A DNA stretch of 64,000 bases, taken from the NCBI GenBank assembly GCA_910579735.1, contig CAJTUZ010000020.1:5800-69799 (forward strand), written 5' to 3'. Position numbers and translations under genes: made by a program. The notes under the pieces are model-generated. The model ran no database searches. It was not told the DNA's origin and was given only the letters and a program-made list of their open reading frames with translations. The first letter of the stretch is position 1. Every line of letters starts with the position of its first letter. Positions 1 through 8,481 of the stretch are shown here, piece by piece. Origin of the DNA: an uncultured Lachnospiraceae bacterium. GTDB lineage: Bacteria > Bacillota > Clostridia > Lachnospirales > Lachnospiraceae.

Positions 1-1117
1 CCGAAAGGGAAGCCGAATCTGCCTCCATACTCGGGCGGCATAATTTGATCAATGCGATCTCGATCAGGATACGCTTCTGGGAAGCGTATTTGATCTGTCC
101 GGACAATTCGGAAAAAATACGGATATAGCGCATAATGGCTTCCGGCTGTACTTTCTGTGCTTCCTCCTTTAATCGGAGCAGATTTTCGGAAGAAACGTCG
201 ATGATCTCTTCTATCGCATCGGATGTCCTGACAAGCAGAAGATTCCGCAGATACCATGTGAAATCCGTCACAAACTGCGTTAATTCCCTTCCCTGCATGA
301 CGATCTCTTCCAACAGGGCGATGCAGCCGAGCACATTCTGATCAAGCACATCCCCGAACAATCTGCCGAACACTCCGGTATCCACCGCTCCCAGTACATC
401 GAGTACCTTATCATACGTAAGTTCCTGCCCGAAATGAAATGCAATACACTGATCCAAAAGACTCAGCGCATCACGAAACGAACCGTCGGCTGTTTTGGCG
501 ATATAACGAAGCGCTTTATCTTCTACCGTTATCTGTTCTATTGTCATCAGTTCACGAAGCCTGTCGGTAATGGTGTCTATCGCTACTCTTCTGAAATCAT
601 ACCGCTGACAGCGGGAAAGAATCGTGATCGGTATTTTGTGTGACTCCGTTGTCGCCAATATAAATATGACATAGGAGGGCGGTTCCTCCAGCGTTTTCAG
701 CAGCGCGTTAAAGGCGCCGATCGAAAGCATATGAACCTCGTCAATAATATAAACCTTATATTTCCCCTCAGTCGGCGAATAAGATACTTCATCCACGATC
801 TCTCTGATATTATCCACGCCGTTATTCGAGGCCGCATCGATTTCTATTACATTCATGCTGACACCGGCGGCGATTGCTTTACAAAGCGCACATTCCCTGC
901 ACGGACTTCCATCCACAGGATGCTCGCAGTTTACCGCCCTGGCGAAAATTTTGGCGACCGTCGTCTTCCCTGTTCCCCGTGTCCCGCAGAAAAGATATGC
1001 GTGCCCGACCCGTTCGCTCTTTATCTGATTCTTAAGTGTTGTTACGATATGCTCCTGCCCTTTGACATCTTCAAAACAATCCGGCCGGAACTTTCGATAA
1101 AGTGCTGTATATGACAT
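1..1117 (-). CDS. dnaX: DNA polymerase III subunit gamma/tau, 5' part (runs off window)
   Basis: Clamp-loader ATPase of the replicative polymerase. Reading the minus strand from an ATG at 1117 gives MSYTALYRKFRPDCFEDVKG, the classic DnaX start. Walker A (GTRGTGKTT) follows near residue 45, then a four-cysteine zinc module (CEHPVDGSPCRECALC), the Walker B/DEVHML motif, the sensor-1 region LATTESHKIP and the SRC motif (ILSRCQRYDF). About 372 residues are present; the C-terminal clamp-loader and tau-specific parts lie beyond position 1. The start is 14 bases after the pfkA stop, with AGGAG about 13 bases upstream, so the gene is probably co-transcribed with pfkA. Identification is secure; only the 3' end is missing. 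Confidence 0.96.
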   Translation of the reverse strand, partial: MSYTALYRKFRPDCFEDVKGQEHIVTTLKNQIKSERVGHAYLFCGTRGTGKTTVAKIFARAVNCEHPVDGSPCRECALCKAIAAGVSMNVIEIDAASNNGVDNIREIVDEVSYSPTEGKYKVYIIDEVHMLSIGAFNALLKTLEEPPSYVIFILATTESHKIPITILSRCQRYDFRRVAIDTITDRLRELMTIEQITVEDKALRYIAKTADGSFRDALSLLDQCIAFHFGQELTYDKVLDVLGAVDTGVFGRLFGDVLDQNVLGCIALLEEIVMQGRELTQFVTDFTWYLRNLLLVRTSDAIEEIIDVSSENLLRLKEEAQKVQPEAIMRYIRIFSELSGQIKYASQKRILIEIALIKLCRPSMEADSASLS

Positions 1118-1131
1118 TTGAAACAACGCTC

Positions 1132-2205
1132 CTAATCGCCGAAACTGATACCCGTCATTTTAGCTTCCTGAACGATCGTGGCATCCGGAGATACCATTTT
1201 CAATTTGCCTGCAACTTCTTCCAACGGTACCTTAACGACTTCTCTGTTCTTATACCCTACCATAAAACCATATTCGCCCTGCAAGATCAGTTTACCTGCC
1301 TCCGCACCAAGACGGGTCGCAAACACACGGTCATACGGACACGGACTGCCGCCCCGCTGCGTGTGGCCCGGAACCGTTACGCGGACATCCTGTCCGGTCT
1401 TCTGCTGGATACGCGCCGCAATCTCATAAGAAACAGACGGGTACGGATAGTTTTTCATTTTCTCTTTATATTCTTTCTTGGAAAGCTTGGCGTCTTCTTT
1501 GGAAATAGCGCCCTCAGCCACCGCCATGATCGTAAATTTGGACCCGCGTCCGATACGTCCATCGATCGCTTTTATAATTTTATCGATATCATAAGGAATC
1601 TCCGGAATCAAAATGATATCCGCTCCGCCTGCCATTCCGGCATTCAGTGTCAGCCAGCCGACTTTATGGCCCATAACTTCCACGATGAAGATACGGCCGT
1701 GGGAAGCTGCCGTCGTATGAATACAGTCGATGCAGTCCGTGGCAATGTTTACCGCGCTCTGGAATCCGAAGGTCATATCCGTTCCCCACAGATCGTTATC
1801 GATAGTCTTGGGCAGCGTTACTATGTTTAATCCCTCTTCTCTTAACAGATTGGCTGTTTTATGTGTACCGTTGCCGCCCAGAATGACAAGACAGTCCAGT
1901 TTCAGCTTATAGTAATTCTGTTTCATGGCCTCAACCTTATCAAGGCCGTTTTCGTCCGGTTCTCTCATCAGCTTGAAAGGTGTCCTGGAACTTCCGAGAA
2001 TCGTGCCGCCTTTTGTCAGAATACCTGAAAAATCCATACCGGTCAGCATACGGAAATCCCCGTAAATAAGTCCCTTATACCCTTCTAAAAAACCATAGAT
2101 CTCTACAGCTTCCCCGCTACAGGATAAACATTTCACAACGCCTCTCATCGCCGCATTCAGCGCCTGACAGTCGCCGCCGCTTGTTAACATACCGATTCTT
2201 TTCAT
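1132..2205 (-). CDS. pfkA: 6-phosphofructokinase, group III-like
   Basis: Phosphorylates fructose 6-phosphate to fructose 1,6-bisphosphate in glycolysis. The 357-residue protein starts MKRIGMLTSGGDCQALNAAM; ATG at 2205 is preferred over an upstream ATG at 2238 because AAAGGAGG sits 7 bases before it. The phosphoryl-donor loop reads GGNGTHKTA where Escherichia coli has GGDGS, and the catalytic loop reads PKTIDND. Gly after GGN with Lys in PKTIDND is the combination known from mixed-substrate (group III) enzymes, so the donor may be ATP or pyrophosphate. The Asn replacing the usual metal-binding Asp is notable, but I believe it recurs in Lachnospiraceae homologues. The gene lies directly before dnaX. 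Confidence 0.9.
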   Translation of the reverse strand: MKRIGMLTSGGDCQALNAAMRGVVKCLSCSGEAVEIYGFLEGYKGLIYGDFRMLTGMDFSGILTKGGTILGSSRTPFKLMREPDENGLDKVEAMKQNYYKLKLDCLVILGGNGTHKTANLLREEGLNIVTLPKTIDNDLWGTDMTFGFQSAVNIATDCIDCIHTTAASHGRIFIVEVMGHKVGWLTLNAGMAGGADIILIPEIPYDIDKIIKAIDGRIGRGSKFTIMAVAEGAISKEDAKLSKKEYKEKMKNYPYPSVSYEIAARIQQKTGQDVRVTVPGHTQRGGSPCPYDRVFATRLGAEAGKLILQGEYGFMVGYKNREVVKVPLEEVAGKLKMVSPDATIVQEAKMTGISFGD

Positions 2206-2344
2206 TCCAATTCCTCCTTTAACATACTTTTCCATCATAATACGTTATCATTGATCGAAAACACCATAAATAAATTATATAATATTTTAAAAAACATCAC
2301 AACTGCTTTATTACGAAATGCTTTACACAGAACTGCGCCTAACA

Positions 2345-2381
2345 AATAAGCCTGTGAAGACCAAAACTTCACAGGCTTATT
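2345..2381 (-). terminator. Hairpin terminator after tRNA-Ser
   Basis: Perfect 15-bp inverted repeat (2345-2359 with 2367-2381) around a 7-base loop, followed on the minus strand by a short T-rich stretch. It lies just 3' of the tRNA and probably ends its transcript. Confidence 0.7.
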
Positions 2382-2391
2382 CTGCTATGAG

Positions 2392-2477
2392 CGGAGACGG
2401 CGGGATTCGAACCCGCGTGCCCCGAAAGGCAAACTGATTTCGAGTCAGCCCCGTTATGACCACTTCGATACGTCTCC
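2392..2477 (-). tRNA. tRNA-Ser (anticodon CGA)
   Basis: On the minus strand an acceptor stem GGAGACG/CGTCTCC with discriminator G encloses a cloverleaf of 86 bases. The anticodon loop is CTCGAAA, giving anticodon CGA for UCG codons. The extended variable arm (GCC...GGC stem) is class II, as expected for serine, and the T-arm carries GGTTCGAATCC. CCA is not encoded. Confidence 0.95.
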
Positions 2478-2550
2478 ATATGAAACAAATTATATCGACT
2501 TAATCATTCCCCGTCAACTCCCGGATTCATTTTCCTGCAAATTTTTTTAT

Positions 2551-3864
2551 TTATTCGTCCAAATATCTGAAATAACTGATCTCCTGTTTTAATTCTTCTG
2601 CGCATTGCTGCAGATTTGCAGCGGATTCATTAATGAGCGAAACGGAAGAATCCAGTTCCTGCGCTTCCGCCGTCGTCTCTTCCGTAATCGCAAGGGAATT
2701 CTGGGATATCGCGCTCAGGTTCTCCGAAGCGCCTACCAGTCTTGTCTTGGAATCATTCAGATAAACCGTACTGTCCGCGAGGGCATCAATTTCCTTTACG
2801 GAATGAATAATGCCTTCATTTACCTTCATAAATACATCTTTAACCGCCGCTACCGTTTCATTCTGTTTCTGAATGCTTCTTTGGATCTCATCCATTGTGG
2901 CAACGGCATTGCCTGCATCCACAAGCAGATTCTGCACAACTTTATCAATAGCCGCCGCCGACTGGTTCGACTGTTCCGCGAGTTTCTGGATCTGGTCGGC
3001 CACAACGGCAAATCCCCTGCCCTGTTCCCCTGCTCTTGCTGCTTCTATGGACGCATTCAGAGCAAGAAGATTGGTTTCTTCCGCAATAGAAGCGATCAGC
3101 TCCGTAGCCGACCGGATCTGCTGTGCGGAACTGTTGGTCGTATTCGTCTGTTGCGCGATCACATCCATCCGGCTGCGGACATCTTCATCCACGTTCTCAA
3201 GCTCTTCTACTGTATTCACGCCTTCCGTACCGCTGATCCTGATCGCGTCCATATCTTCTCTTAAATTGTTCAACGCATCGGTAGACTGTTCGATCATCCT
3301 GCCGATCTGTACCACGTCCGTAGAAACATTTTCCGTCTGCTGTGACTGTCCGGTCAATTCCGCTGTGATTTCCTGCATATTGGCAGTCACGTGATCCGCC
3401 GCCTGCGTCGTAGACTCCGCAACCTGATTCATATCATCCGCCGAATCTTTTAATATTCTGGCTGTTCCTGAAATCTGAGAAACCAGTTCTTTTAATTTTT
3501 CATTTAACTGCTGCGTACTATAAGCTATACTGCCAAGTTCGTTATGATGCGAAAGATCCTTCTCTTCGATCTCGCGGGTCAGATCGCCTTCCGACAATGC
3601 CGTTAACGTATCGGACAGCCGCAAAAGCGTGGCAATCATTCTTCTGACCAGAATAATAACGACTCCGCTTGCAATGATCAATGTTCCTGCCATAAAGATC
3701 AATACCTGTACCAATACCGCGTTAAAAAGCGTATCATCGACTTTTCCTTTTAAATAAATAAACAACAGTGCAACTGCCTCTGTCCCCAGGATAAATACAG
3801 GCAATAAAGCCAGGATCAATATGTAGGTTTTTAAGCTCCCCCGCTTCTTTTGTTTTTCCTCCAT
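2551..3864 (-). CDS. Methyl-accepting chemotaxis protein without ectodomain
   Basis: Membrane chemoreceptor that would signal to CheA/CheW. The start at 3864 (MEEKQKKRGSLKTY) has GAAAGGGG 8 bases upstream, giving 437 residues. Two membrane segments (about 13-35 and 48-72) are joined by only about 12 residues, so there is no periplasmic sensor domain. A HAMP domain follows (about 73-125), then the long helical signalling domain with the conserved hairpin tip IAEETNLLALNASIEAARAG, then QGRGFAVVADQ. The signal is therefore probably sensed in the membrane, by HAMP or by a partner protein. No che genes are nearby; it appears monocistronic. Confidence 0.93.
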   Translation of the reverse strand: MEEKQKKRGSLKTYILILALLPVFILGTEAVALLFIYLKGKVDDTLFNAVLVQVLIFMAGTLIIASGVVIILVRRMIATLLRLSDTLTALSEGDLTREIEEKDLSHHNELGSIAYSTQQLNEKLKELVSQISGTARILKDSADDMNQVAESTTQAADHVTANMQEITAELTGQSQQTENVSTDVVQIGRMIEQSTDALNNLREDMDAIRISGTEGVNTVEELENVDEDVRSRMDVIAQQTNTTNSSAQQIRSATELIASIAEETNLLALNASIEAARAGEQGRGFAVVADQIQKLAEQSNQSAAAIDKVVQNLLVDAGNAVATMDEIQRSIQKQNETVAAVKDVFMKVNEGIIHSVKEIDALADSTVYLNDSKTRLVGASENLSAISQNSLAITEETTAEAQELDSSVSLINESAANLQQCAEELKQEISYFRYLDE

Positions 3865-4047
3865 ACAAAAACCCCTTTCCATACACATGTTAATAAGTAT
3901 TATAAATACCGCTTTATTATAACAAATTTGCATACTGTTTTGCAACCGGCGCATCAGGTGCAACAAAACTTATTTTTTCCTTCTCTAATAGGTATACGGA
4001 TGATACGATAGCTATAGATCCGAATATGTTAGAACGGAGGAGCAACA

Positions 4048-4593
4048 ATGCTGACACTTGTCAAAAAAGCGATACGCGGCGACAAAGAAGCTTTCCTAAA
4101 GCTCATGGATATCCACAAACCGGTCATGCTGCGTGTTGCACACGGTTATCTTGCACAGGACGCCGATGTCGCTGATGCCATGCAGGATACAATCCTGGAC
4201 GCCTACGAACATCTTTCTTCCCTGAAAGAACCCCGTTATTTCAAAACATGGCTGATCCGGATCCTGCTCAATAATTGCAACCATATTTACCGGAAGAATC
4301 AAAAGTATACCTCCTTAGACGAGGTTTCCGGAAATTTATCCGATGCTTCACAGGAAGTAGATACGCCTCTTTTTAAATTCCGCGAACTGCTTTCTTACGT
4401 ATCGGAAGAGAACAGGCTCTGTTTCCAGCTGTATTTCGGCGAAGAGTTGACGACCCGGGAGATTGCGGACATCCTTCATATCAACGAAAGTACGATCCGA
4501 AGCCGCATGCATCGTGAGAAAATGAAACTGAAAATAAAGCTTGCACAAAACGGTTACGCCGTTTGGTCCGGAAAGGAAGGTGCCCTGTCATGA
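4048..4593 (+). CDS. ECF-type RNA polymerase sigma factor
   Basis: 181-residue sigma-70 family protein of the extracytoplasmic-function class. Region 2 spans about residues 10-75 (HGYLAQDADVADAMQDTILD, then FKTWLIRILLN) and region 4 about 110-165, with the helix-turn-helix TTREIADILHINESTIRSRM. GGAGGAGCAACA precedes the ATG at 4048. The stop overlaps the start of the next gene by ATGA, as is usual for a sigma factor translated together with its anti-sigma partner. Confidence 0.93.
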   Translation: MLTLVKKAIRGDKEAFLKLMDIHKPVMLRVAHGYLAQDADVADAMQDTILDAYEHLSSLKEPRYFKTWLIRILLNNCNHIYRKNQKYTSLDEVSGNLSDASQEVDTPLFKFRELLSYVSEENRLCFQLYFGEELTTREIADILHINESTIRSRMHREKMKLKIKLAQNGYAVWSGKEGALS

Positions 4594-5891
4594 AAAAAGA
4601 ACATGTTGATCCCGAATTATATGAGATTCTTCACTTTAAGCCCAAAACAACGCCGGAAATACAAGATAAGATCGACGATGCCTATGAACGGATCAGACAC
4701 GGCAAAGAGGACAGGCATTCGAGAAAAAGACGCCGCGCCTATTTTTATCTGGCTTCTGCTGCCGCCGTTATTTTTATTCTCGGTTTTTTAGGCTTCAGCA
4801 ATCCTGCCCTTGCCGGTAAAATTCCCTTTATCGGGAGAATTTTCAGGCTGATTGAGAACAAGGTCGGTTACCCGGGTGACTTCAGCAGCAATTCGATCCC
4901 TCTTGCCGATCCGGAAACGGAAAATAATGATACGGCCCAGGCAGGCGATGGCACAGACAGAGAGAATAACGCCGCCGGCACAAATACAGGCGATTCACAG
5001 ACTTCCGAGTCCAAAACAGGCTCCTATACACAGACTAACGGAGACATTACCGTTACGCTCTCCGAAGCCTGTTATACGGAAATGGCCCTTTATTTCTCTC
5101 TGGAACTGTACAGTGAAGAAGGGTTTCCGGAAGATTTTTGCAAGATAAAAACTATGGAAGACTATGTGCTCTCTTATGATAATCTGTATATACGCTGCAG
5201 CCAGGAGCTTGATTTCTCACAGGCGGATCCTGCATTATATATTACCGATAAGGTCACCTGTTCAGCGGAATACGGACTGCCCACGCCTCACTACATCAAC
5301 GGAAACTACATGGACTCCCACACTTTCCTGGGCGTGATCCGGATAGACATTGATGAGATAAAAAGAGCGCTTAACGTCGATGCCCTGGCGCCGGAATTTA
5401 CGTACTCGCTTGATATCCTTGAATTCTGGGGCGAGCTGAATACGTACACAGAATCGACGGCGACTTTGCCGGACACAGGTGAAACGATCGTCTTAAAAGA
5501 TCCGGAGAGGAAATATTACAACGGTCCCTGGCATTTTACGGTGCCCGTATCGATCGATCAGACACAGACCATAACCAAAGAGATCATGGAAACAAACGAA
5601 GAGGGAGTCGGTATTTCCCGTGTTACCAAAACACCATATGAGATCAAAGCTTATGAAATTCTGCCGGATGGCGCCTTCAATGGGGATTACTTTGTTTCGA
5701 TCACGGATGCCGACGGCAAAATACTGGAATCCCAGGGAGAGCTTGCAGAAGTGTATTCCACTTACGGAAGAAATACGGATACCATACACATCTATGTCGT
5801 GGATTATACTACCTATATGGATGAATGCCGCGGTAAAAATGCGTACCTGCTCCCGGAAAAAGCTCTCTTCCACACAACCGTCAACTGGTAA
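4590..5891 (+). CDS. DUF4179-type membrane anti-sigma protein
   Basis: 433-residue single-pass membrane protein, probably the anti-sigma factor of the preceding sigma gene, with which it overlaps by four bases. An N-terminal cytoplasmic segment of about 55 charged residues is followed by a membrane helix (about 58-76, YLASAAAVIFILGFLGF) and the motif NPALAGKIPFIGRIF seen in DUF4179 proteins. A Ser/Thr/Asn-rich linker (about 110-160) leads to an extracellular, probably beta-rich region of about 270 residues. The partner assignment is inferred from overlap and family. The external signal is unknown. Confidence 0.82.
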   Translation: MKKEHVDPELYEILHFKPKTTPEIQDKIDDAYERIRHGKEDRHSRKRRRAYFYLASAAAVIFILGFLGFSNPALAGKIPFIGRIFRLIENKVGYPGDFSSNSIPLADPETENNDTAQAGDGTDRENNAAGTNTGDSQTSESKTGSYTQTNGDITVTLSEACYTEMALYFSLELYSEEGFPEDFCKIKTMEDYVLSYDNLYIRCSQELDFSQADPALYITDKVTCSAEYGLPTPHYINGNYMDSHTFLGVIRIDIDEIKRALNVDALAPEFTYSLDILEFWGELNTYTESTATLPDTGETIVLKDPERKYYNGPWHFTVPVSIDQTQTITKEIMETNEEGVGISRVTKTPYEIKAYEILPDGAFNGDYFVSITDADGKILESQGELAEVYSTYGRNTDTIHIYVVDYTTYMDECRGKNAYLLPEKALFHTTVNW

Positions 5892-5974
5892 CATATGCTG
5901 TTTGCGTGTGCTAAGAACTTGCTAAATCCGTGTTAATTTTGTGTTTCTTTCCTGTTCAGGTTCCGTTAAAAAAG

Positions 5975-6046
5975 CCCTCTTTCTATTTTGCCTTTTCATG
6001 ACAGTGATTATAATGAATCTGGATAAATTACAAAGTAGAAAGAGGG
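5975..6046 (+). promoter_or_regulatory. 16-bp dyad flanking a promoter and covering a ribosome site
   Basis: Arms 5975-5990 and 6031-6046 are inverted repeats with one difference that is a G:U pair in RNA. Between them lies a candidate promoter: TTGCCT at 5988 and TATAAT at 6009, spaced 15 bases. The right arm ends in AGAAAGAGGG, the likely ribosome site of the small gene at 6054. A transcript entering from upstream would fold and hide this site; a transcript starting inside would not. Confidence 0.5.
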
Positions 6047-6053
6047 AAAACAA

Positions 6054-6197
6054 ATGAACATAGGTATGCTTATTATTGCCATTATCGGTGGTGCGGCCGG
6101 CCTTCTCAGTACTCTGTATCTGGTTGTCAGCCTTCCTGCCGTGATCATATGGAAAATTTACCGCCATTTTCGGTTCGGATATTCTCTCAATGCCTGA
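6054..6197 (+). CDS. Small membrane protein (47 aa)
   Basis: Starts MNIGMLIIAIIGGAAGLLST and ends FRFGYSLNA. It has one long hydrophobic stretch (about residues 4-34) and a short basic tail (WKIYRHFRFG). AGAGGG lies 7 bases before the ATG and a hairpin terminator follows at 6241, so the unit is self-contained. I recognise no family. Its position between a sigma/anti-sigma pair and a KdpDE-like pair fits a small regulatory or toxin-like peptide, but nothing in the sequence proves a role. Confidence 0.55.
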   Translation: MNIGMLIIAIIGGAAGLLSTLYLVVSLPAVIIWKIYRHFRFGYSLNA

Positions 6198-6240
6198 TAT
6201 CTGCAAAAGCATTGAAGACTGAAAGGCCAACAATATGAAA

Positions 6241-6276
6241 ATGAAAAAGCGCCGTTTTCTCCCGGCGCTTTTTCAT
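6241..6276. terminator. Bidirectional hairpin terminator
   Basis: Perfect 14-bp stem (6241-6254 with 6263-6276), loop TTTTCTCC, with A-tract and T-tract built into the stem. It can end both the plus-strand small gene at 6054 and the minus-strand small gene at 6308. Confidence 0.8.
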
Positions 6277-6307
6277 ATCCCCTATACAGATCTCCACGTC
6301 ATGTCCT

Positions 6308-6403
6308 TTATTGTCTGTTGACTATAATAGAATAAACGAAACATCCTATCAAAGAAACAGCGACAAGTCCGATAATAATAAATTCTACGATACCTAATCC
6401 CAT
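6308..6403 (-). CDS. Small membrane protein (31 aa), KdpF-sized
   Basis: On the minus strand AGGAGG lies 9 bases before an ATG at 6403 that opens MGLGIVEFIIIGLVAVSLIG and ends CFVYSIIVNRQ. It is a single hydrophobic helix with a short basic tail. The strong ribosome site and the terminator just past its stop support a real gene. Size and topology resemble KdpF, the tiny subunit of the potassium pump, and a KdpDE-like pair lies next to it. No kdpABC genes are present and similarity is only general, so KdpF identity is a guess. Confidence 0.55.
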   Translation of the reverse strand: MGLGIVEFIIIGLVAVSLIGCFVYSIIVNRQ

Positions 6404-6653
6404 TTCCTTATTCCTCCTGCCATATTGCGAAATATATGTCCTTTTACACACTAAAAGTCTATCATACCGGTTTGAGCTTTCACAGTAAAACGGTGTCTTT
6501 TTAACGTCTTTTTAGCGTATTCTTTGCATTTTTTTAATATCCGCCCATTTCTTTTTAGCATTTTCTTAACATCTCTTTTCTTTCTTTTTGTCCTAAAAAC
6601 GGTATAATGAACTCATAATAAAGCAACAGACCAACCATGAACGGAGGGCAGTT
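6404..6653. other. AT-rich intergenic region between divergent genes
   Basis: Separates the 31-residue gene (minus) from the histidine kinase gene (plus) and presumably holds both promoters. It is rich in T-tracts with repeated TCTTTTTA-like strings (about 6490-6590). No open frame with a ribosome site was seen. Confidence 0.4.
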
Positions 6654-7721
6654 ATGGATTCCAAAAAACGAAAAAATTTCGCGATCGCTTCTCTTTGTAT
6701 GGCGCTTGCAACGGCACTTGCCTTTCTGTTCTTCCATTTCGTGCCCAATAACGGCAGCAATATTGCGCTGATATATATTCTGGCGCTCATTATCATTGTG
6801 CGCTTTACGGATGGCTATCTGCCCGGCGTCCTTTCCTCGGTGATCGCCGTGATCTGCGTCAACTTCCTTTTTACCTATCCCTATTTTGCATTGAATTTTA
6901 CGCTGACCGGCTATCCGATTACTTTTATCGAAATGCTGGCTGTAACGCTTTTTACAAGTACCATGACCACACATATGAAAGAACAGGCGAAACTGATCGC
7001 AGAGCGGGATAAACTATTATCGGAAGCAGAAAAAGAAAAGATGCGCGCCAATCTGCTAAGAGCCGTTTCCCACGATCTGCGTACGCCGCTCACCGGTATC
7101 ATCGGCGCCAGTTCTTCTTATCTGGAAAACAGCGCATCACTGCCGGAAGAAGAAAAAAGTAATATTGTCATGCATATTCAGGAAGATGCAAACTGGCTCC
7201 TCAATATGGTGGAAAACTTATTATCCGTAACGAGAATCTACAGCCAGTCGTCTAAAATAAAAAAGACCGACGAATCGGTAGAAGAGGTCGTATCGGCTGC
7301 CATGAACCGTCTGAAAAAAAGGATTCCAAACGCCGCCATAAAGGTGACTGTCCCGGACGAACTGCTGATCATTCCAATGGATGCCGTCTTAATAGAACAA
7401 GTACTGTTTAATCTGCTGGAAAATGCGATCATCCACTCTAAGAGCTCTGAAGCGATCCTGTGTTATGTGCTGGACGACAATAAGACCGTCACCTTCAACG
7501 TCAAAGACTTCGGGATCGGCATTGACCCTGGCAGGCTTCCCATGATCTTCGATGGCGCTCCCTATATCGGCAGCGCGGAATCTGACTCAAACAAAGGAAT
7601 GGGCATCGGTCTGTCGATCTGCAAAACGATCATTCTTGCACACGATGGCACGATTGACGCCTGCAACCATGAAAACGGAGCTGTATTTTACTTTTCACTG
7701 CCAAAGGAGGCCGCCCTATGA
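6654..7721 (+). CDS. KdpD-like sensor histidine kinase (DUF4118), short form
   Basis: 355-residue membrane kinase. Four membrane segments typical of DUF4118 occupy about residues 10-102. A short coiled linker leads to the H-box RAVSHDLRTPLTG (His140), N-box NLLENAIIHSK, G1 DFGIGID and G2 GMGIGLSIC. Canonical KdpD is about 900 residues with N-terminal KdpD and Usp domains; these are absent, so this is the C-terminal half only. GGAGGG precedes the ATG, and the stop overlaps the response-regulator start by ATGA. Control of potassium uptake is plausible, but the usual kdpFABC targets are not in the window. Confidence 0.9.
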   Translation: MDSKKRKNFAIASLCMALATALAFLFFHFVPNNGSNIALIYILALIIIVRFTDGYLPGVLSSVIAVICVNFLFTYPYFALNFTLTGYPITFIEMLAVTLFTSTMTTHMKEQAKLIAERDKLLSEAEKEKMRANLLRAVSHDLRTPLTGIIGASSSYLENSASLPEEEKSNIVMHIQEDANWLLNMVENLLSVTRIYSQSSKIKKTDESVEEVVSAAMNRLKKRIPNAAIKVTVPDELLIIPMDAVLIEQVLFNLLENAIIHSKSSEAILCYVLDDNKTVTFNVKDFGIGIDPGRLPMIFDGAPYIGSAESDSNKGMGIGLSICKTIILAHDGTIDACNHENGAVFYFSLPKEAAL

Positions 7722-8428
7722 ACCCCAAAAACCAGCTTTTACTCATCGAAGACGAACGCAACATATGCAATTTTATTATGACGATCCTGAAATCCAACGA
7801 CTACAAAATGACATATGCCCTCAACGCAGAAACCGGTCTTTCTCTTGCCGCCTCGCAGTGTCCGGATCTGATCCTGCTGGATCTGGGACTTCCCGACCTG
7901 GATGGTATCGAAGTAATCCGAAAAATAAGGAGCTGGAGCAACGTCCCGATCATCGTCATTTCTGCCAGAACGCAGGAAAAAGAAAAGGTAGAAGCGCTCG
8001 ACGCAGGAGCAGATGATTATATAACCAAGCCTTTTGGTTCCTCCGAATTTGTGGCCCGCATCCGCAGCGCACTGCGCCGCGCCGCTTCCGGCAGCAATTC
8101 CTCATCCCGGACACAGCAGAAATATATTGCGGGTGATCTCGTTATTGACTATGAAAAACATATCATTACGATCCATCATGAGATTGTACATTTTACGCAG
8201 ATCGAATATAAGATTCTGACTTATTTGTCGCAGAATGCAGGCCGTGTGATCACTTATGACTCCCTGATCTCGCATGTATGGGGACCTTTTGCCGACAGCA
8301 ATAACCGCATCCTTCGTGTCAATATGGCCAATATCCGCAGAAAGCTGGAGAACAACCCCGCCGACCCGCAATATATTTTCACAGAGATCGGCATCGGCTA
8401 CCGCATGGTCGATAACGAAAACACATAG
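7718..8428 (+). CDS. KdpE-like OmpR-family response regulator
   Basis: 236 residues. The receiver domain (about 1-120) has acidic residues at 11-12, phospho-acceptor Asp55 (LILLDLGLP) and the conserved Lys in YITKPF. The C-terminal winged helix includes HFTQIEYKILTYLSQNAGRV, the region by which KdpE proteins are recognised, and ends VNMANIRRKLE...GIGYRM. It overlaps the kinase gene and is its cognate partner by position. Confidence 0.9.
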   Translation: MNPKNQLLLIEDERNICNFIMTILKSNDYKMTYALNAETGLSLAASQCPDLILLDLGLPDLDGIEVIRKIRSWSNVPIIVISARTQEKEKVEALDAGADDYITKPFGSSEFVARIRSALRRAASGSNSSSRTQQKYIAGDLVIDYEKHIITIHHEIVHFTQIEYKILTYLSQNAGRVITYDSLISHVWGPFADSNNRILRVNMANIRRKLENNPADPQYIFTEIGIGYRMVDNENT

Positions 8429-8481
8429 TATTGCCGGTCCAAATATGATAAAATGTTCACAATGGGGAAAGAGGTGGACAT

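Noticed and set aside
135..1114. Plus-strand frames at the left end
   Set aside because: They lie opposite dnaX, whose minus-strand translation has all expected motifs.
1102..1830. 242-codon plus-strand frame
   Set aside because: Antisense to pfkA, low-complexity basic translation, no ribosome site or family features.
5922..6233. 103-codon minus-strand frame
   Set aside because: No ribosome site; overlaps the dyad and the better supported 47-residue gene on the other strand.
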